A DNA stretch of 64,000 nt, from the NCBI GenBank assembly GCA_023634235.1, contig JAMKCF010000001.1, forward strand, positions 3,898,106 through 3,962,105. The letters run 5' to 3'. Position 1 is the first letter of the stretch, and each line of letters starts with the position of its first letter. The position numbers and the translations under genes were made by a program. Below the pieces are notes generated by a model. It had not been told where the DNA came from, made no database searches, and was given only the letters and a program-made list of their open reading frames with translations. The stretch is from Pisaster brevispinus. Its lineage: Eukaryota; Echinodermata; Asteroidea; Forcipulatida; Asteriidae. Shown here in pieces: positions 12,111 to 24,000 of this stretch.

Positions 12111-13009
12111 TTTTTGTCCGGTGCGGTGTCAACGTCCGCTTGTCGTGCTTTACACTAAGCCCCAAGTACCCATTGAGGCAGACGGACGTTGGCGGGTCGA
12201 CACCTTACTGGCCGGGGGCTGCCCGGCTTGAGGCGGGCGGTAGCCGACCACTGGAATGCGATGATTCCTCCCACCGTCGAAGCCACTTTAGATGGGACTT
12301 ATAACCCGTAACTGTCAGCTACCGTGTTGTGTCCTCACTCTAGGATGAGGCTGGAGTGACCTCTCCATGGCCCAAGCCTGGGCATGAAGTATGGATATCC
12401 TGGGTTGCCCAGACGTCAGAAACCCCCTCTCGGCCTTGCTGATAAGCTCCAAAGGAATGCGAAGTATGACGTTTGGTACCAGCTTGGCTACAGGAGCTGC
12501 CGAAACAGTGTTTGCAAGGCACCGTTCTGCCTTCGGGGCTCCACTCCTGATTTGGAAGGTTTACTCCCTTACACGTGGCCGTTGGGTCAATTGTTGACCT
12601 CCTCCGCCCTGGCCGTTGGCTGTCTGATGTTGCTCATCCGCCCAGTGATGCAGTGTAGACACCACACTCGGGTTTGAAATCAGAGTTTTCCTTCTCCTAG
12701 ATGAACTGCCTTTCAAGGCTTACGAGCCCCATCTGCCCGGAGCAATCTGGTTTTAAGGCGACAGAAACACGCCTGCACACCTTTGCCCAAAGTTCGCAAC
12801 AGGGATCGGCATGTGAAGCCGGGCAGATAAGAGTTTGACTAGGAGAGGCTGTTTGAGACGCAGACCATATGGGACATTTCATGGGTGTGAAGTGGCTCAG
12901 TACTCCACACATTCCCGGTCATTTCTAGCCCTTTGACCCCTATGACAATACAGGCAACATATTTATATGCACATTTTACACTGTATAGCTTACATTTTCC
13001 TTCATATTT
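12111..13009. other. GC-rich interior of the TIR element, no intact gene
   Basis: Continues the GC-rich LINE cargo and may be its 5' region on the minus strand. Short ORFs are present but none shows a recognisable domain. The base composition differs clearly from the AT-rich host sequence on either side. Confidence 0.5.
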
Positions 13010-13306
13010 GACCTGGTATGACCTTTAATGACCGTAAAGTGACCTACATGTTATGTCATTGTTTTTTCATCTATATATTTGCATTCCATGCACCAATAGC
13101 TTTAATTTGATACTAAACATGATATGTTTATAAGAGAGACAACATTTTGTCATAATTATTACATAATCAAAATGTGGGCGTGGCTTAAGATGACAATAAA
13201 AACAATTGCCCAAGGGTGCCAAGTGGGCACCCGTCAGATTCTGAAACTAGACACCCTCATCTATCATTTTCAGCAATAAAATTGCATTTGTACCCTACTT
13301 CACGGT
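13010..13306 (-). repeat. Right terminal inverted repeat arm
   Basis: Inverse complement of the left arm 10067-10380, beginning at TGACCTGGTATGACCTTTAATG and ending near TACCCTACTTCACGG. A handful of substitutions separate the arms, so the element is not brand new. Confidence 0.85.
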
Positions 13307-15799
13307 CCTCCCACAATTTTGATCATATCCACCTGACTACTCCTGGTTAAGAGCTACCAACTATAAGTAGTATTGAAATCAAGTCGGTAATTGTTGTGCG
13401 GTCTAGTTGCGGGGACGGTACACACATCATCGATCCCAATACGCGTGTGAGTCAGTCGCAATTACCGTCTTAGATAACTTGTACCAAGCTTTGTACACAT
13501 GTGATTAGACTTGCTACCAAAATTGGACGGATCAGTTTAGTTGGTTAAGAATCTTGAATACATGTTTATTCATCACACATAAGCAAAATGAGCTACCAGG
13601 TGCACACTTCATTCTTTGATAGGGGGTTTATTATCGATAGTAACATTGTATGATAAATGCATTGGTCAAATTCACCTTAAAAGACAATTAAGAAATAACC
13701 TGTCATTCCAAAAAACAACGACAACAACAGAAAGATACATTTCCACGTTAATAATGAATTCTTCAAATTTTGTCAGACAAGCTACCATTGGCCTTCTCTA
13801 TGGCAACTTCTGCATATTCAATGTATAATTTACCATATATGAATATTTGGCTAGCTACTGAAGTCGTTAGAGCTGACGGAGCTTGCCACGCGCTACCTAC
13901 GACTGTTGCATGGATGTATCATCGCACTGTGACTGTTGCATGAACGGCAGGATGTGTGTTTGTAACAGGAAGCGCTGGCAGACAAATAGACACAGACTAA
14001 CGACTTGTCATCAAGTCTACCAACTAAGCTATCCAGTCCTAAAATGCAGAATTTCAATATTTGCTTAGTTAGCAGAGCACCCATCTTATTATTGGCCTTT
14101 GTTCACCAACAATTTAGAAATATTAAAAATATTGTACGAACGAATGAAAAAAAAAAAAAAAAAACTATCGCTTGGGCTCCGGCTAAGGTTCCGTCAAATA
14201 TTCTGAAGTGTGGATCTCAATGCGGTGCTAACAGGAGGACAGAGCCTAGTCCCATGCCAATACTTCAAAAATGGCCTGGTATTATGGCGACGCACGGTAT
14301 AATGAGTCCATTAAATGCTTGTAGCTGTTATTTATTTAGTTATAGAATGGCACTTTCTTGTCGCAACATTGACGACACTTTAGGGGAAGCCCCCCGTCAA
14401 TGCTAAGCAAGGTAGGTCCATTGTTCAATTGTTCCGTATATAGCATTTACCCCCCAGACAGTGTTTTCGTTTTTTGGTTTGGGGGAAGAAAAAAAAACAC
14501 TGCTGGTACTATTCAGCACTAAAATACGCCAGAGGTTCAAAATATCAATTTACCAATGTGGGACTGTTCGGGGGAAGGGGGGGGGGGAGGTTACCCCAAA
14601 TTGAGCACTTATAAAACCTTAAGTACTGACTTCTTATACAGGGTTAAATATTTGCTTGCTTTCTTTGCCAATTTTTTGCTTATTGCCGTGCCCAACATGT
14701 ATGTTACATTTTGCCAGAGTGGTCCTATAAGAGGGACGTCATGATGACATCATCACCTGTCACGTGGCGTCAACTTAAAGTTGTTTATTTTAAATATTTG
14801 AAAATCCATCAAATCAGCCACAAGAGACTGTAGGTTTCTGTTTAAAGGATTGGGTAGGAATAAACTAAGGCTTTATTTTATTCGGCGTGCGTGATCTCAC
14901 GTGACCTTGCTTCCGTTTGAAACCGGAAGTGCCCTCGAAATTCAAAGTTAGGAAGTTGTTTTTAACGAAGTAAAAGTGCAATGTTTAACTACTTAACAAA
15001 TACCAATGACGTCATATTGTACAAGAGCGCCCTCTGGTGACAGGTTGAAAACTGTTCAAATTGCAATCTGAAAATATGTGTGGCGAAGTTTTTCGCTTCA
15101 AAATTGAATCACACGATGACCGTCAGGCAGCCAACTTATATTTCAAGTTTTAGATTGATTACGTCATCAGGGATCACGTGAAGTGACATTAAAGGTGCAC
15201 TTTTAAAAGTCGTATATCTCCAAAGGTATAGGTCTGATTACGTTGAAACTTGGCATGTTGTTTGATAATGTCAAGCTCTTTAAGTCATAAATTGGTAGCG
15301 GAACATGCTTTAATCAAAATTCGATTTTAAACAGACTTGATACGTCATAACTGTTTTGAAAACAAATTGACGTCACCATGCGGTTATCATTAGTCAGGAT
15401 ATATTATCTTAAACGTACAGTTTTACAAAATATATATACAATTAATTCGATCTCACAAGGCATTAATTATTGTATTATTAACTTGATTATATACACACTA
15501 AGAATTTCATATTAAGATGAGTATTTTGACAATATTATTGGCAAAACAGCTTGGCATTTATGCACACATGACATGTGTCTAGTTGTTGCTGTTGATATTA
15601 TTTTTGCTGCTGCTATTGCTCTCATTGTTTATCTTTTACTGTGTACTAATTATTGTAATAATCAATTTTAATTATTTATTTTTATCGTTATTGTTTAGCT
15701 TTTTTAAGTACTTTTGGTATGTTTTATTATGATTATTATTATTATTTCATCTTATCACAGCATGCAAAAGAAAGATCACAGTTTCCTTTGTGCCGGTTA

Positions 15800-16335
15800 C
15801 TCCTTGAGTCGGGCTACGTCCCGTAGCCTGAGATCTAATAATTCTAATGTTTCCCCAATGCTTTCGGAATGGTGCCAAGTGCTCCAACCACCACGGGGAC
15901 TATTTCCCTGGTCAGGTCTTGGTACTTTTGGATATTTTCTGTCTCCTTCTTCGCGACCCTTATATGACACATCTTCTCCAGCTTATCTCTGACTTCAACA
16001 TCCGGACGTCTATGTTCTATAACATGATCAGTCTGGATGTTAAAGTGACAGAGGATCTTGACCTGGTCGGTCTCTACAACTTCCTCCGGAACATGGTCGT
16101 ACCATTTTGCAGTCACTTGGATACCATTCTTTTTACACGTATCCCAGTGAATCACCTTGGCCAACTTGTCACGTCTACCTTTGTACTCCAGGTGGGCAAT
16201 CATACTAAATTCGCTGACTATATGAAATACAGTCTCCTCCGCCTTATTACACATTCTGCACATAGGAGAGACGTGTGCTTTCTATATAACCTTGCCTTCC
16301 TTAAATATGGCCTTAGTGACTGGTCTTGCGCCACA
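15800..16335 (-). pseudogene. LINE 3' end fragment (RT C-terminal region), copy 2
   Basis: Partner of the fragment at 3085-3630, with a longer open frame (15844-16263) because copy 1 has an in-frame stop near its C-terminal end. It shows the same CRMCNKAEE and IQTDHVIEHRRPD blocks, followed by YQDLTREIVPVVVGALG. The upstream frame can be followed a short way (KAIFKEGKVI, then a stop, then KARVSPMCRMC), so it was already inactivated before the block duplicated. The roughly 290-bp segment present after it in copy 1 (3633-3920) is missing here. Confidence 0.7.
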
Positions 16336-16820
16336 GTAGCAAAGCCCTCAGGTTGGGAGCAAAAAGACGTGGCAAACAACTCTGAAAGCCAACACTGATA
16401 GTCTGTGAAAGTTATTCATAAGACGAGGTATTTTTCAAAATTAGGCCTATGTTTGGGAAGTCTACCGATTTTTGAAGGACATTATTGTAATTAGAGCGTT
16501 GTTTTAAATAAAAGTTGGCGACATTAAACTGGGTTTTAAAAAGGGTTTATAATTAAATCTAATTGTTGCTTTTTCCATGAACTTTGTTTTGCCGAATTTT
16601 TCTTTTCAGAATTGAATTCATAATAAACCAATTAGAATATCAGTCAGTTTCCAAAGTTTCGTGTTTTGTTTTAAGTACCACATTACATTTTTGCCGTCTT
16701 GTGTTTGTCCCGAAAAGTTTTTCATATTGATTAAACGTCCACCAGAAACAACAAGTGGAAAAAACACACCACACAACCCTTACATCAAAACACACATTGA
16801 AGACGAAAATAAATACTTAC

Positions 16821-17026
16821 AAAATTGCTGTGTCGTTTGGTATGCCGAATGGAAGTTCAGCCAGATTTCTATTGTTGCAGTTAACCATTAAGCGTTTACT
16901 ATCGCAATGGCAAACCTCACATGCTTCATCCGCAGTCACGTCTCCGACTCTTCCAATCAGTAGTAAACAAACAATCACGCCTAAACCAAATGGTCGAATG
17001 CCGCACTTAATTTCACGGTGCGCCAT
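16821..17026 (-). CDS. First coding exon of an LRR protein (signal peptide + LRRNT), copy 2
   Basis: Duplicate of the exon at 4390-4595: same 68 codons, same donor, identical predicted peptide. One synonymous difference was seen (the + strand reads ...TTACTATCGC... here and ...TTACTGTCGC... there). It lies upstream of the copy-1 exon in transcript direction, and no LRR exon was found between the two. It is therefore best read as an alternative first exon, with its own duplicated upstream region, feeding the same downstream exons beyond the left edge. The alternative is that it is an orphan exon with no partner; transcript data would decide. Secretory targeting and the LRRNT are as described for copy 1. 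Confidence 0.7.
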
Positions 17027-17657
17027 GTTAATAACAAAGTTAGTAATAAGTCGACCCTATTTGTTGAGACTTCTCGAGTTTGTCTGCTAAATGGACTACA
17101 AACCGAAATTATTATATACTGTTAAACTGCTTTTAATTATGCCGACATGCTGTTTGTAAAATCAATTCCAACGTTGTGCGACCAGTGTTCTGATCACAAT
17201 GATTGAACCTCTCTAGAATCAAGTCTATAAGACCATAATACTGCATCAATTTGTGCTACGCAGCTCTGTCAACAACTCGCATTCTTTTGAAACGAAACGT
17301 GTGCATTGTACAGAAAATCTGAATTTCAATACCCCATAGGGTACCTAATGGCACATTACAAAATATCACGTTTGGCTTGAATTCGGTTTTCCCCATAAAT
17401 ATTACCCAATAATTTCAAACTGTAAGGGAACCACCTTCTCTCATACATTTTTATTAGCCTTCAATGCTGAACAATTGTAGGGAGGTAAACAAGATATCAA
17501 TTGTTGCTTGAGCCCATCATTGGTTTTAGTTAGAAACGTTATTTTTAGGGTTTTGGGAAGTAACAAGCTTACGTCGACAAACGTTTTGTGCAGTTTTGAA
17601 GTTTGAAAAGTTATTAAATTTTAAGGTTGGGGACGTTAAACAGTTTTTTCCTTAATT

Positions 17658-17950
17658 TGACGTGTCGTGGCCGAGCGGATAAGAGCACTGGACTCAAGCT
17701 AGGGTGTTTCTGTTCAGCAGATTGTGGGTTCGAGTCCCGGTCGTTACACTTGTGTCGTTTAAGTGAGAAACTTAACCATTATTGCTGCGTCTTTCGGATG
17801 GGACGTAAAACCGTTGGTCCCGAGTGTTCTGTAATGCACGTAAACAAAACAGTGCACTTATCAAAAAGAGAACAGGTTCGCCCCAGTGGTCCTGGTTTGA
17901 TTGGCAGCATATCGCGCCACAACACCTTGTAAACCATTACACGGTACTTT
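17658..17950 (+). mobile_element. tRNA-derived SINE, 3'-truncated, copy 2
   Basis: Nearly identical to the SINE at 5226-5518 and truncated at the same place, so it was copied by the segmental duplication and not by a new insertion. A and B boxes are intact. Confidence 0.8.
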
Positions 17951-18286
17951 GTAATTTTCGATCTTTTTTTAAGGAAAAACAGGAGTTTTGGGAAGTACCG
18001 TGAGAAGGAATACTGATAAACAACTCGTTGTGAACACTCCGAACATGAAGCTTTATATAAAGGTGATTTGATGTTTTTTTTCAGTTATACAAAATAGTTT
18101 AAAAAGACATCAACTGTCATGTTACTTCATAGTATTCATATTCACTGGATTTACGACGATGTGGCCTTGATAATATAATTAACCAATGAAGGGGACAAGT
18201 GTTGCTCCGGACGTAATATTTGTTCTTGTTAACGTCTAAATGCCTTTCTTATCAAATGGCGATTATTTTCAGCTTACATTTTAAAC

Positions 18287-18397
18287 CTCACATGCTTCCA
18301 TCTTGGTCACGACTCTGGCTCTTCCCATGATTAGTAAACAAGCAATCATTCCTTAGCCAAATGGTCGAATGCCGCGTTTAAATCCATGGAAGGCCAT
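18287..18397 (-). pseudogene. Decayed first exon of the LRR gene, copy 2
   Basis: Segmental-duplication partner of the pseudo-exon at 5846-5954, with the same premature TAA after the IRPFG codons and the same loss of the LRRNT. The stop is shared by both blocks, so inactivation happened before the 9-12 kb duplication. With the two intact exons this makes four first-exon copies in the window: two usable and two dead. Confidence 0.78.
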
Positions 18398-18671
18398 GTT
18401 CAAACAATTGATAATAAGTCAACCCTTTTTGTTGAGACTTCTCGAATTGTTTGTGCTAAATGGACTACAAAGCAAGTTATTGTTAAACATGTTTGATAAT
18501 GCGGACATTTAGTTTGTAAAATCAGTTACAACGTTCTGCTACAAGTGTTCTGTTCGCAATGTTTGAACCTCCCTAGAATCAGTCTATATGACCATAATAC
18601 TGCATTAATCTGTGCTACGCAGCTCTGTCAACAACCCGCGTTCTTTTCAAAAGAGACGTGTGCATTGTACA

Positions 18672-19380
18672 GGAAAAGTGCGTTTTGTTATTTGCAAAAC
18701 ATTAGGCGCATAAGGAAATATTTGACTAAGGAATGTACTGAGACACTCATTCATGCATTTATCTTTTTTGTGGCCTTCCTAACACTAAGATTAAACAACT
18801 CCAGAGAGTGCAAAACGCTTGTGTCAGGCTCGTCTGTGATGCATTCAAGTTTTGTCACATTAAACTATTATTTATGGATTGACAATGTCTCCATGTTGGG
18901 TTTAAAATTGAGTTTTAAATTTAATGATTACTTACAAAATTCTACAGTCTATCTCCACAGTACTAAATGCAGCTTGTTTCTATCAAGTCCAAGTCTCGTT
19001 ACTGCCTTCGCAGTTCTGGTGACACATTTTTTTTAACCACCCTGTTGGCTGATCTTGGGGACCGAGCCTTTGAGAACAGTGCACTACACCTCTGGAACAA
19101 ACTTCCGCTTCATATTAGGATCGCTGTTAGCCTTGATGTTTTTAAATATGTTCTAAAAACTTATCTTTTTGAAGAAGCTTTTAACTGTCTTTATGTTATG
19201 CATTTTGACTATGTTGGAAGTCCTGTAAGGGCCTTGTATTTACATTTTTTATGGGATGTTGTATTTCCTCACTTTTACTAGTTGTAAATTTTTAATATTG
19301 TATAACTATTTTGTTATGCGCTTGTGTACATTTTATTGAATGGGCGCAATATAATTGAATATATTATTGTTATAATTTAA
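18672..19380 (+). pseudogene. LINE 3' fragment (Jockey/CR1/L2-like RT end), copy 2
   Basis: Partner of 6233-7030. A deletion of about 35 bp removes the STRLDC codons and fuses HAFI to FFVAF. The C-terminal block reads more cleanly here than in copy 1: RAFENSALHLWNKLPLHIR, then VFKYVLKTYLFEEAF. The repeat-rich 3' tail (GAATATATTATTGTTATAATT) is preserved. Not functional. Confidence 0.78.
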
Positions 19381-21520
19381 AAAAAAACTCAATTTGGTCT
19401 ACATTAAGGCACATTACAAAATATCACTTGTTTGGCTTGAATGTGGTTTTCACCGTAAAAATTACCTAATTTCATCAAATTGTGAGGAAACCCCTTCTCT
19501 CATACAATTTAGTAACTTCATTGCTAAATAAATTGTAGGAAGGTGAACACAAATACAATTCCTGCTTAAGCTCATTATTGGTATTAGTTTTAACAGTTCA
19601 ATTAGCTTTAGGGTCGGAGTTTTTTCAGTTTCACACAATAGCCAAATGTAAAGGTTAGTTTATGCTAGGTAAGTTAGAGATGATGTTCCACACAATTTGG
19701 TGCTACACCAAAGTAAAACTTAAACTATTTAAGCTCAACTATTTATTGTGATCATTAAGTCCGCGGTCTTTTGAAACAATCCCAAGCTAAGGTACAATGC
19801 AAAATAAGGCTTGGTCGTCATTTATGGAGCTGGTTTGGGAATGTCCCCGTTTTTTCCATTGAATGTTTTTCCGTGGGGTTTTTCGCCCAATCCGTACTCA
19901 GCGAAAAAGGGTTATTACAAGTGTAATTTGTACATATGACGCAGGTCAAGTAATTTAAAAAAGAAACAATTGACTAGACACACCCAAGGTTTATAAAAGT
20001 AAGAAATAATACCTTTGGTAATTGATCACCGTGTGAAACAAGACCTATACACTTATTAATTATAGAGAAGCAATGTGAGGTGAAAGGGTTTGCCCACAAA
20101 AACATGCTATATGTTTGCTCACAAAGTCGAAATGTTGTGTTTTAGATCTACATGGAAAATGGTAAAACATTGTACCTACTATGGGTAGTTTAAAAGAAGA
20201 TATCATCTAATTAAACTAAAAACATTATAATAAAGCTAAGTTTGGTTACAAAGATTATGGTAAAAGAATAAGTTTTAATGTTGAGATTGTCACTAAATAA
20301 GAAAGATTAAGCTGACCAAACCTAACGGCAACGGAAGGCTAAAACGTTGCCCAAACACTGCATAAAAAACTAGTAAGATAAACGCTAGGTAAATCGGCAG
20401 TGCTAAATGTGGTAAATGTTTTTCATTAACAAATTAATTAAATGTATATTTGAGTCTAGATAACTCTAGAGTTAAAATAAAAGATAAGTATGATTAGTGT
20501 TGTTATCTTCTTTGGAAGTAAACACTTAAACTTATTATAAGAGTATGATAATTATTTTATTATTTGTGACTAAAGAAACTTTGTATGACAGTAAATAAAG
20601 AACTCCTAAACCCAAAGCCAGTTTCTAAAGAACATTTATTTCGAGTTGTAGTGACATGTCCCTTCCTTTGGAAGAGAGGGTTGGTCCGACCCTTCTTGAC
20701 GAAAGATAAGATACAGACTCCAATTGTTGTTAAGTACTCAACTCCACTTTACTTTCTTTATTTGTTTATAAGGATCAGAAAAAAAACTATGTATGATAGA
20801 CAATAAATACACAACTGTTTAAATCTACCTTAATAGAAAAGGGTTTAGTACAAAATATGAAATATCTCTCTCATATAAAACTTCACCAAGATAATAAGAA
20901 AACAATATGATTTCTTGGTCTTACCCCGGCACACCAATACAATGACTCTCTCTATCTCCAGCTATAGGGTAGTAAGACTGCAGCACCAAACACTGCAAAA
21001 TGAAGTAAAAACATAATGTACTGTTTCTACCTCCAAGTACAGTTAAAACAACTATTGCTTTTAAACAACTCAATCTCTAAAGATCGATGCAAATTAATCT
21101 AAATACACTTTCACAATGACCCCATATCGCATAGGTAATTCATGTACCTACAACGACTGTACAAATCACTGGCAGCGTGCACATTGACCTAGCGTTATCG
21201 CCATGCATACACAACTACCACACTGGCAGCGTACACATTGTCCCAGCGTTACCGCCATTATATTTCGTGTGACTGCGTATAGTGGGCCCACCACGCACAT
21301 GTGACCCACATGCACATCGCCATGGTGTTCCAAAAGAAACTTTTAAGTTTACAAACATTGTTTATTCTAATAAAATATAAAACTAAATAAAGTTCGAGAC
21401 TCACCGAAAGAATCCTTAGATATTGCACTGTCTTGGCAGGCAACTCAAATTACTACTAACACAATATCAAAAGCGATATTATCAGACACTTTTAGAGTAT
21501 ACGATCAGAATATACTTAAA
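19381..21520. other. Non-coding part of duplication copy 2
   Basis: Collinear with 7031-9518 but lacking the 410-bp segment. No exon recognised. Copy 2 has a short extra stretch near 20700-20800 relative to copy 1. Confidence 0.5.
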
Positions 21521-22068
21521 GAATGCAGATCCTGCTTATCGAGCCTCGACCCTTCGGTGTCGATCACACATTTCCAGGCCGCATCACGCACAAAGTACAG
21601 TTCATACGCCCATGAATACAAATACAAATATGAATGATTAAAAGTATATTAAACCTTTACTTTTACAAGAACCCTATTTTGAGCAGAGGTAAAGGACTGA
21701 AACTTAATTAAATTGTAAGATTGACAAATGTTGTTGATCACCCAAATATCTAAAACGTACTACTTCAATACGGCGTAGAAGCACATACAATGGTGATAGC
21801 ACCAAACGAAAGCACATTAAAGGTACAAACAACTTTAAAGGTGAACTCCTATTAGTTATAGTTCTTGAAAATTCCAACTCCCTACAGAGTCAAGGACCCA
21901 AAGCCATAAAAATGATTGCGCAATACAACTACAGCTACGGCTATGGCTCGGTTGCCTCGTCACCAGTATTATTGGTTTATTCACTAGTCACTAAAAATCT
22001 CAACACCTCTACAAGGCGCTATCATTCCCGTAACCGCTATATCCCAACAAACATCTTTACAACCTATA
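21521..22068. other. Unique spacer
   Basis: AT-rich sequence to the right of the tandem duplication. A small hairpin (TCGACCCTTCGGTGTCGA, about 21546) is the only structure noted. No gene seen. Confidence 0.45.
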
Positions 22069-22453
22069 CAGCAGGTAATAATAAAAATAAAACTGAGTTC
22101 TTATATAGCACTTTATCACACCCCAGGGGCGTACCAAAGCGCTAAGTATTTTGTTCCTGCAAGGTATGTGGAGCTACATTACGAGGTGCTGTGGCGCAAT
22201 ATGCTGCAAATCAAACCAGGAACACCGGTGCGGACCCCTTCTCTTTACGATAAGTGCACTGGGTTATTTTACGTGCGTTTCACAACACACCGGACCAACG
22301 GCTTTACGTCCCATCCGAAGGACGAAGCAATCATGAATAAATGTCTTGTTTAAGGACACAGGTGTCACGACCGGGACTCGACCCCGCACTCTGCTGATCA
22401 GAAACACCAAATCTTGAGTCCGGTGCTATTATCCGCTCTGCCACGACATGCCG
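22069..22453 (-). mobile_element. tRNA-derived SINE, minus strand, near full length
   Basis: Inverse-complement copy of the SINE family at 5226 and 30001. The B box (complement of GGGACTCGACCCC) is near 22372 and the A box (complement of ATCCGCTCTGCCACGAC) near 22440. The central block reads ACGTCCCATCCGAAGGACG at 22307-22325. On the minus strand the 3' end carries AGTGCTATATAAGAACTCAG followed by an A/T-rich repeat tail, the LINE-like end missing from the truncated copies. Confidence 0.78.
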
Positions 22454-22819
22454 ATGAAAGGACTTAACATATTGTATAAAGGTTGCACTGACACGACCCC
22501 ATTTGACTTTATTCTTCCTGTCAAAACCGGAATATTAAAGGAGCAAATAGTCCCTCAGCTTTTTTTGCGTTAGGTCTGCAAACAATATGAATTGCAGTTG
22601 CATCATGTTTTCTGTGTGAAAAGTAGAATTAGCTGTTGCAAACTGCTTACCAACCAAAAGGACCTATGGTATAAATACAAAACAAAAAACAAAAAAAAAC
22701 TAGACATTCAATTTTTGTTTACAACAAAAACAATGTGTTCGCGATCGATGTCATCAAACTATGATTTAATGATATTTCATTTTATCTACCCGATTTGTGG
22801 TCCAGGAGTAACGTTTTGT

Positions 22820-24000
22820 TCCAATATAAATGTTCAACTTCCGGTTTGAACCAAATGTTAGGTCAAATGAGGTCATACTGTGTAGCGCTAGGTAAGTCCT
22901 AGGTAAGTGCCTTTGTAATGCCGTGTTGTTAATAAAAAACCAATGTGTGGTTCGGAAGTTATGATTGTTTCAATTATTGAATTTGATCATGCGGTTTGAA
23001 CCGGAAGTCAAGGTCAAACTGGGTCACATTCTATGTGTCAATTCTGAAGTTGATAAATACTTTGCCAATGATGTAAAGATTGCAAAAAAAGTGTGCCTTA
23101 GAAGTTATGATTTTTTTAAACATTAGTGTTTAACTTCCGGTTTGAACCGGAAGTCAGTGTTAAATGACGACACTCTGTATATAGTTTGTTAAGTCTTATG
23201 AGCTCTTTCTGATGACGTTTACTTGATAAAAATACAATGAGTGGTGGAAGAGTTATTAGTTTTTTTAAATATTAAGTTCATCTTCCGGTTTGAACCGGAA
23301 GTCAAGGTCAAATGGCATAATATTTTGTGTATCGTTTCTTCACTTGTTACCTCCCAAATGATGAATAGAATGTAAAAATCCAAAGTGTGGTTCAGAAGTT
23401 ATGAATTTTTGAAACTTAAAACTTCAACTTCCGATTTGAGCCGGAAGTTAAGGTCAAACAAGTCACATTTTGTGTAGTGTGTGTTTAATTTATCAAGACT
23501 CTTCAGACGACGTATGGTTTGTTGAAATCCAACGTGTGGTTAAAGAGATATGCATGTTTCTAATGTTACACGGACTATCATTGGGTTTGCAATGTACATG
23601 TACTGTACAATGAAATAGCGAGCGACGCTACATGTATTTGCACATGTAGTACATGTCAACTTACATGTAACTACACGTGCATTGTACACGTGCGTGGCTG
23701 TGTACAATGTAGGCGTATGTTTGTGTTGGCCTACACTATCGTGCGTTGTCGTACAATGAAAGTCAACAAACACGTGCGCTTTGACGCCCGGTTTGGACCA
23801 GATGCAAAGATTAAAACGCTATATGCAAAAGTTTCGGCAGGATAACTCATCTGTAACCTGATGCAAAATTCATGTTAAAATATCACGTTGTTTTTGAGAT
23901 ATGTATTGTTTTTATTTTAAATTTCCGGTTTGAACCTTCTGATATTAAGATGTTTCCGCTATTCGGTTGTGATCTGGAGCTGGAGAGAGGCTCAAGACAT
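22820..24000 (+). repeat. Complex palindromic-monomer repeat, forward orientation
   Basis: About five diverged monomers of roughly 150 bp, each centred on CTTCCGGTTTGAACCGGAAG followed by TCAAGGTCAAA (about 22838, 22990, 23130, 23283, 23428). Then comes a distinctive 200-bp core at about 23570-23780, rich in ACATGTA, GTACA and CACGTG, then a last partial monomer near 23920. The same order, inverted, recurs at 45.6-48.5 kb. It is a composite element and not a simple satellite. No coding potential is visible. Confidence 0.8.

Larger units (their letters stand above)
10043..13339. mobile_element. 3.3-kb element with long terminal inverted repeats
   Basis: The element interrupts duplication copy 2. 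Copy 1 has the uninterrupted site TTTTACCTCCTGGTTGAG near 812, giving a direct empty-site comparison. The flanking bases CTC (10040-10042 and 13340-13342) are duplicated, a 3-bp target site duplication. The ends are imperfect inverted repeats, TAGTTAGGTAGA and TAGTCAGGTGGA. A second, longer inverted-repeat block lies at 10067-10380 against 13010-13306 (starting CCGTGAAGTAGGGTACAAAT) and is about 90 percent matched by eye. No transposase was recognised; the interior is GC-rich LINE sequence. It is probably a non-autonomous DNA element. A 3-bp duplication fits PIF/Harbinger or CACTA-like mechanisms, but the superfamily is unassigned. Confidence 0.85.
9516..21520. repeat. Tandem segmental duplication, copy 2 (about 12 kb)
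   Basis: Second copy of the block at 293-9518, in the same orientation and collinear with it. It is longer mainly because a TIR element (10043-13339) has inserted. It also carries an extra segment of roughly 175 bp at about 13756-13930. Divergence from copy 1 is patchy: stretches around 15.18-15.42 and 16.8-17.9 kb differ by only a few bases from their partners, whereas 14.15-14.6 kb differs visibly by substitutions and short indels. The right end is at ATACTTAAA|GAATGC near 21520. Confidence 0.93.
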
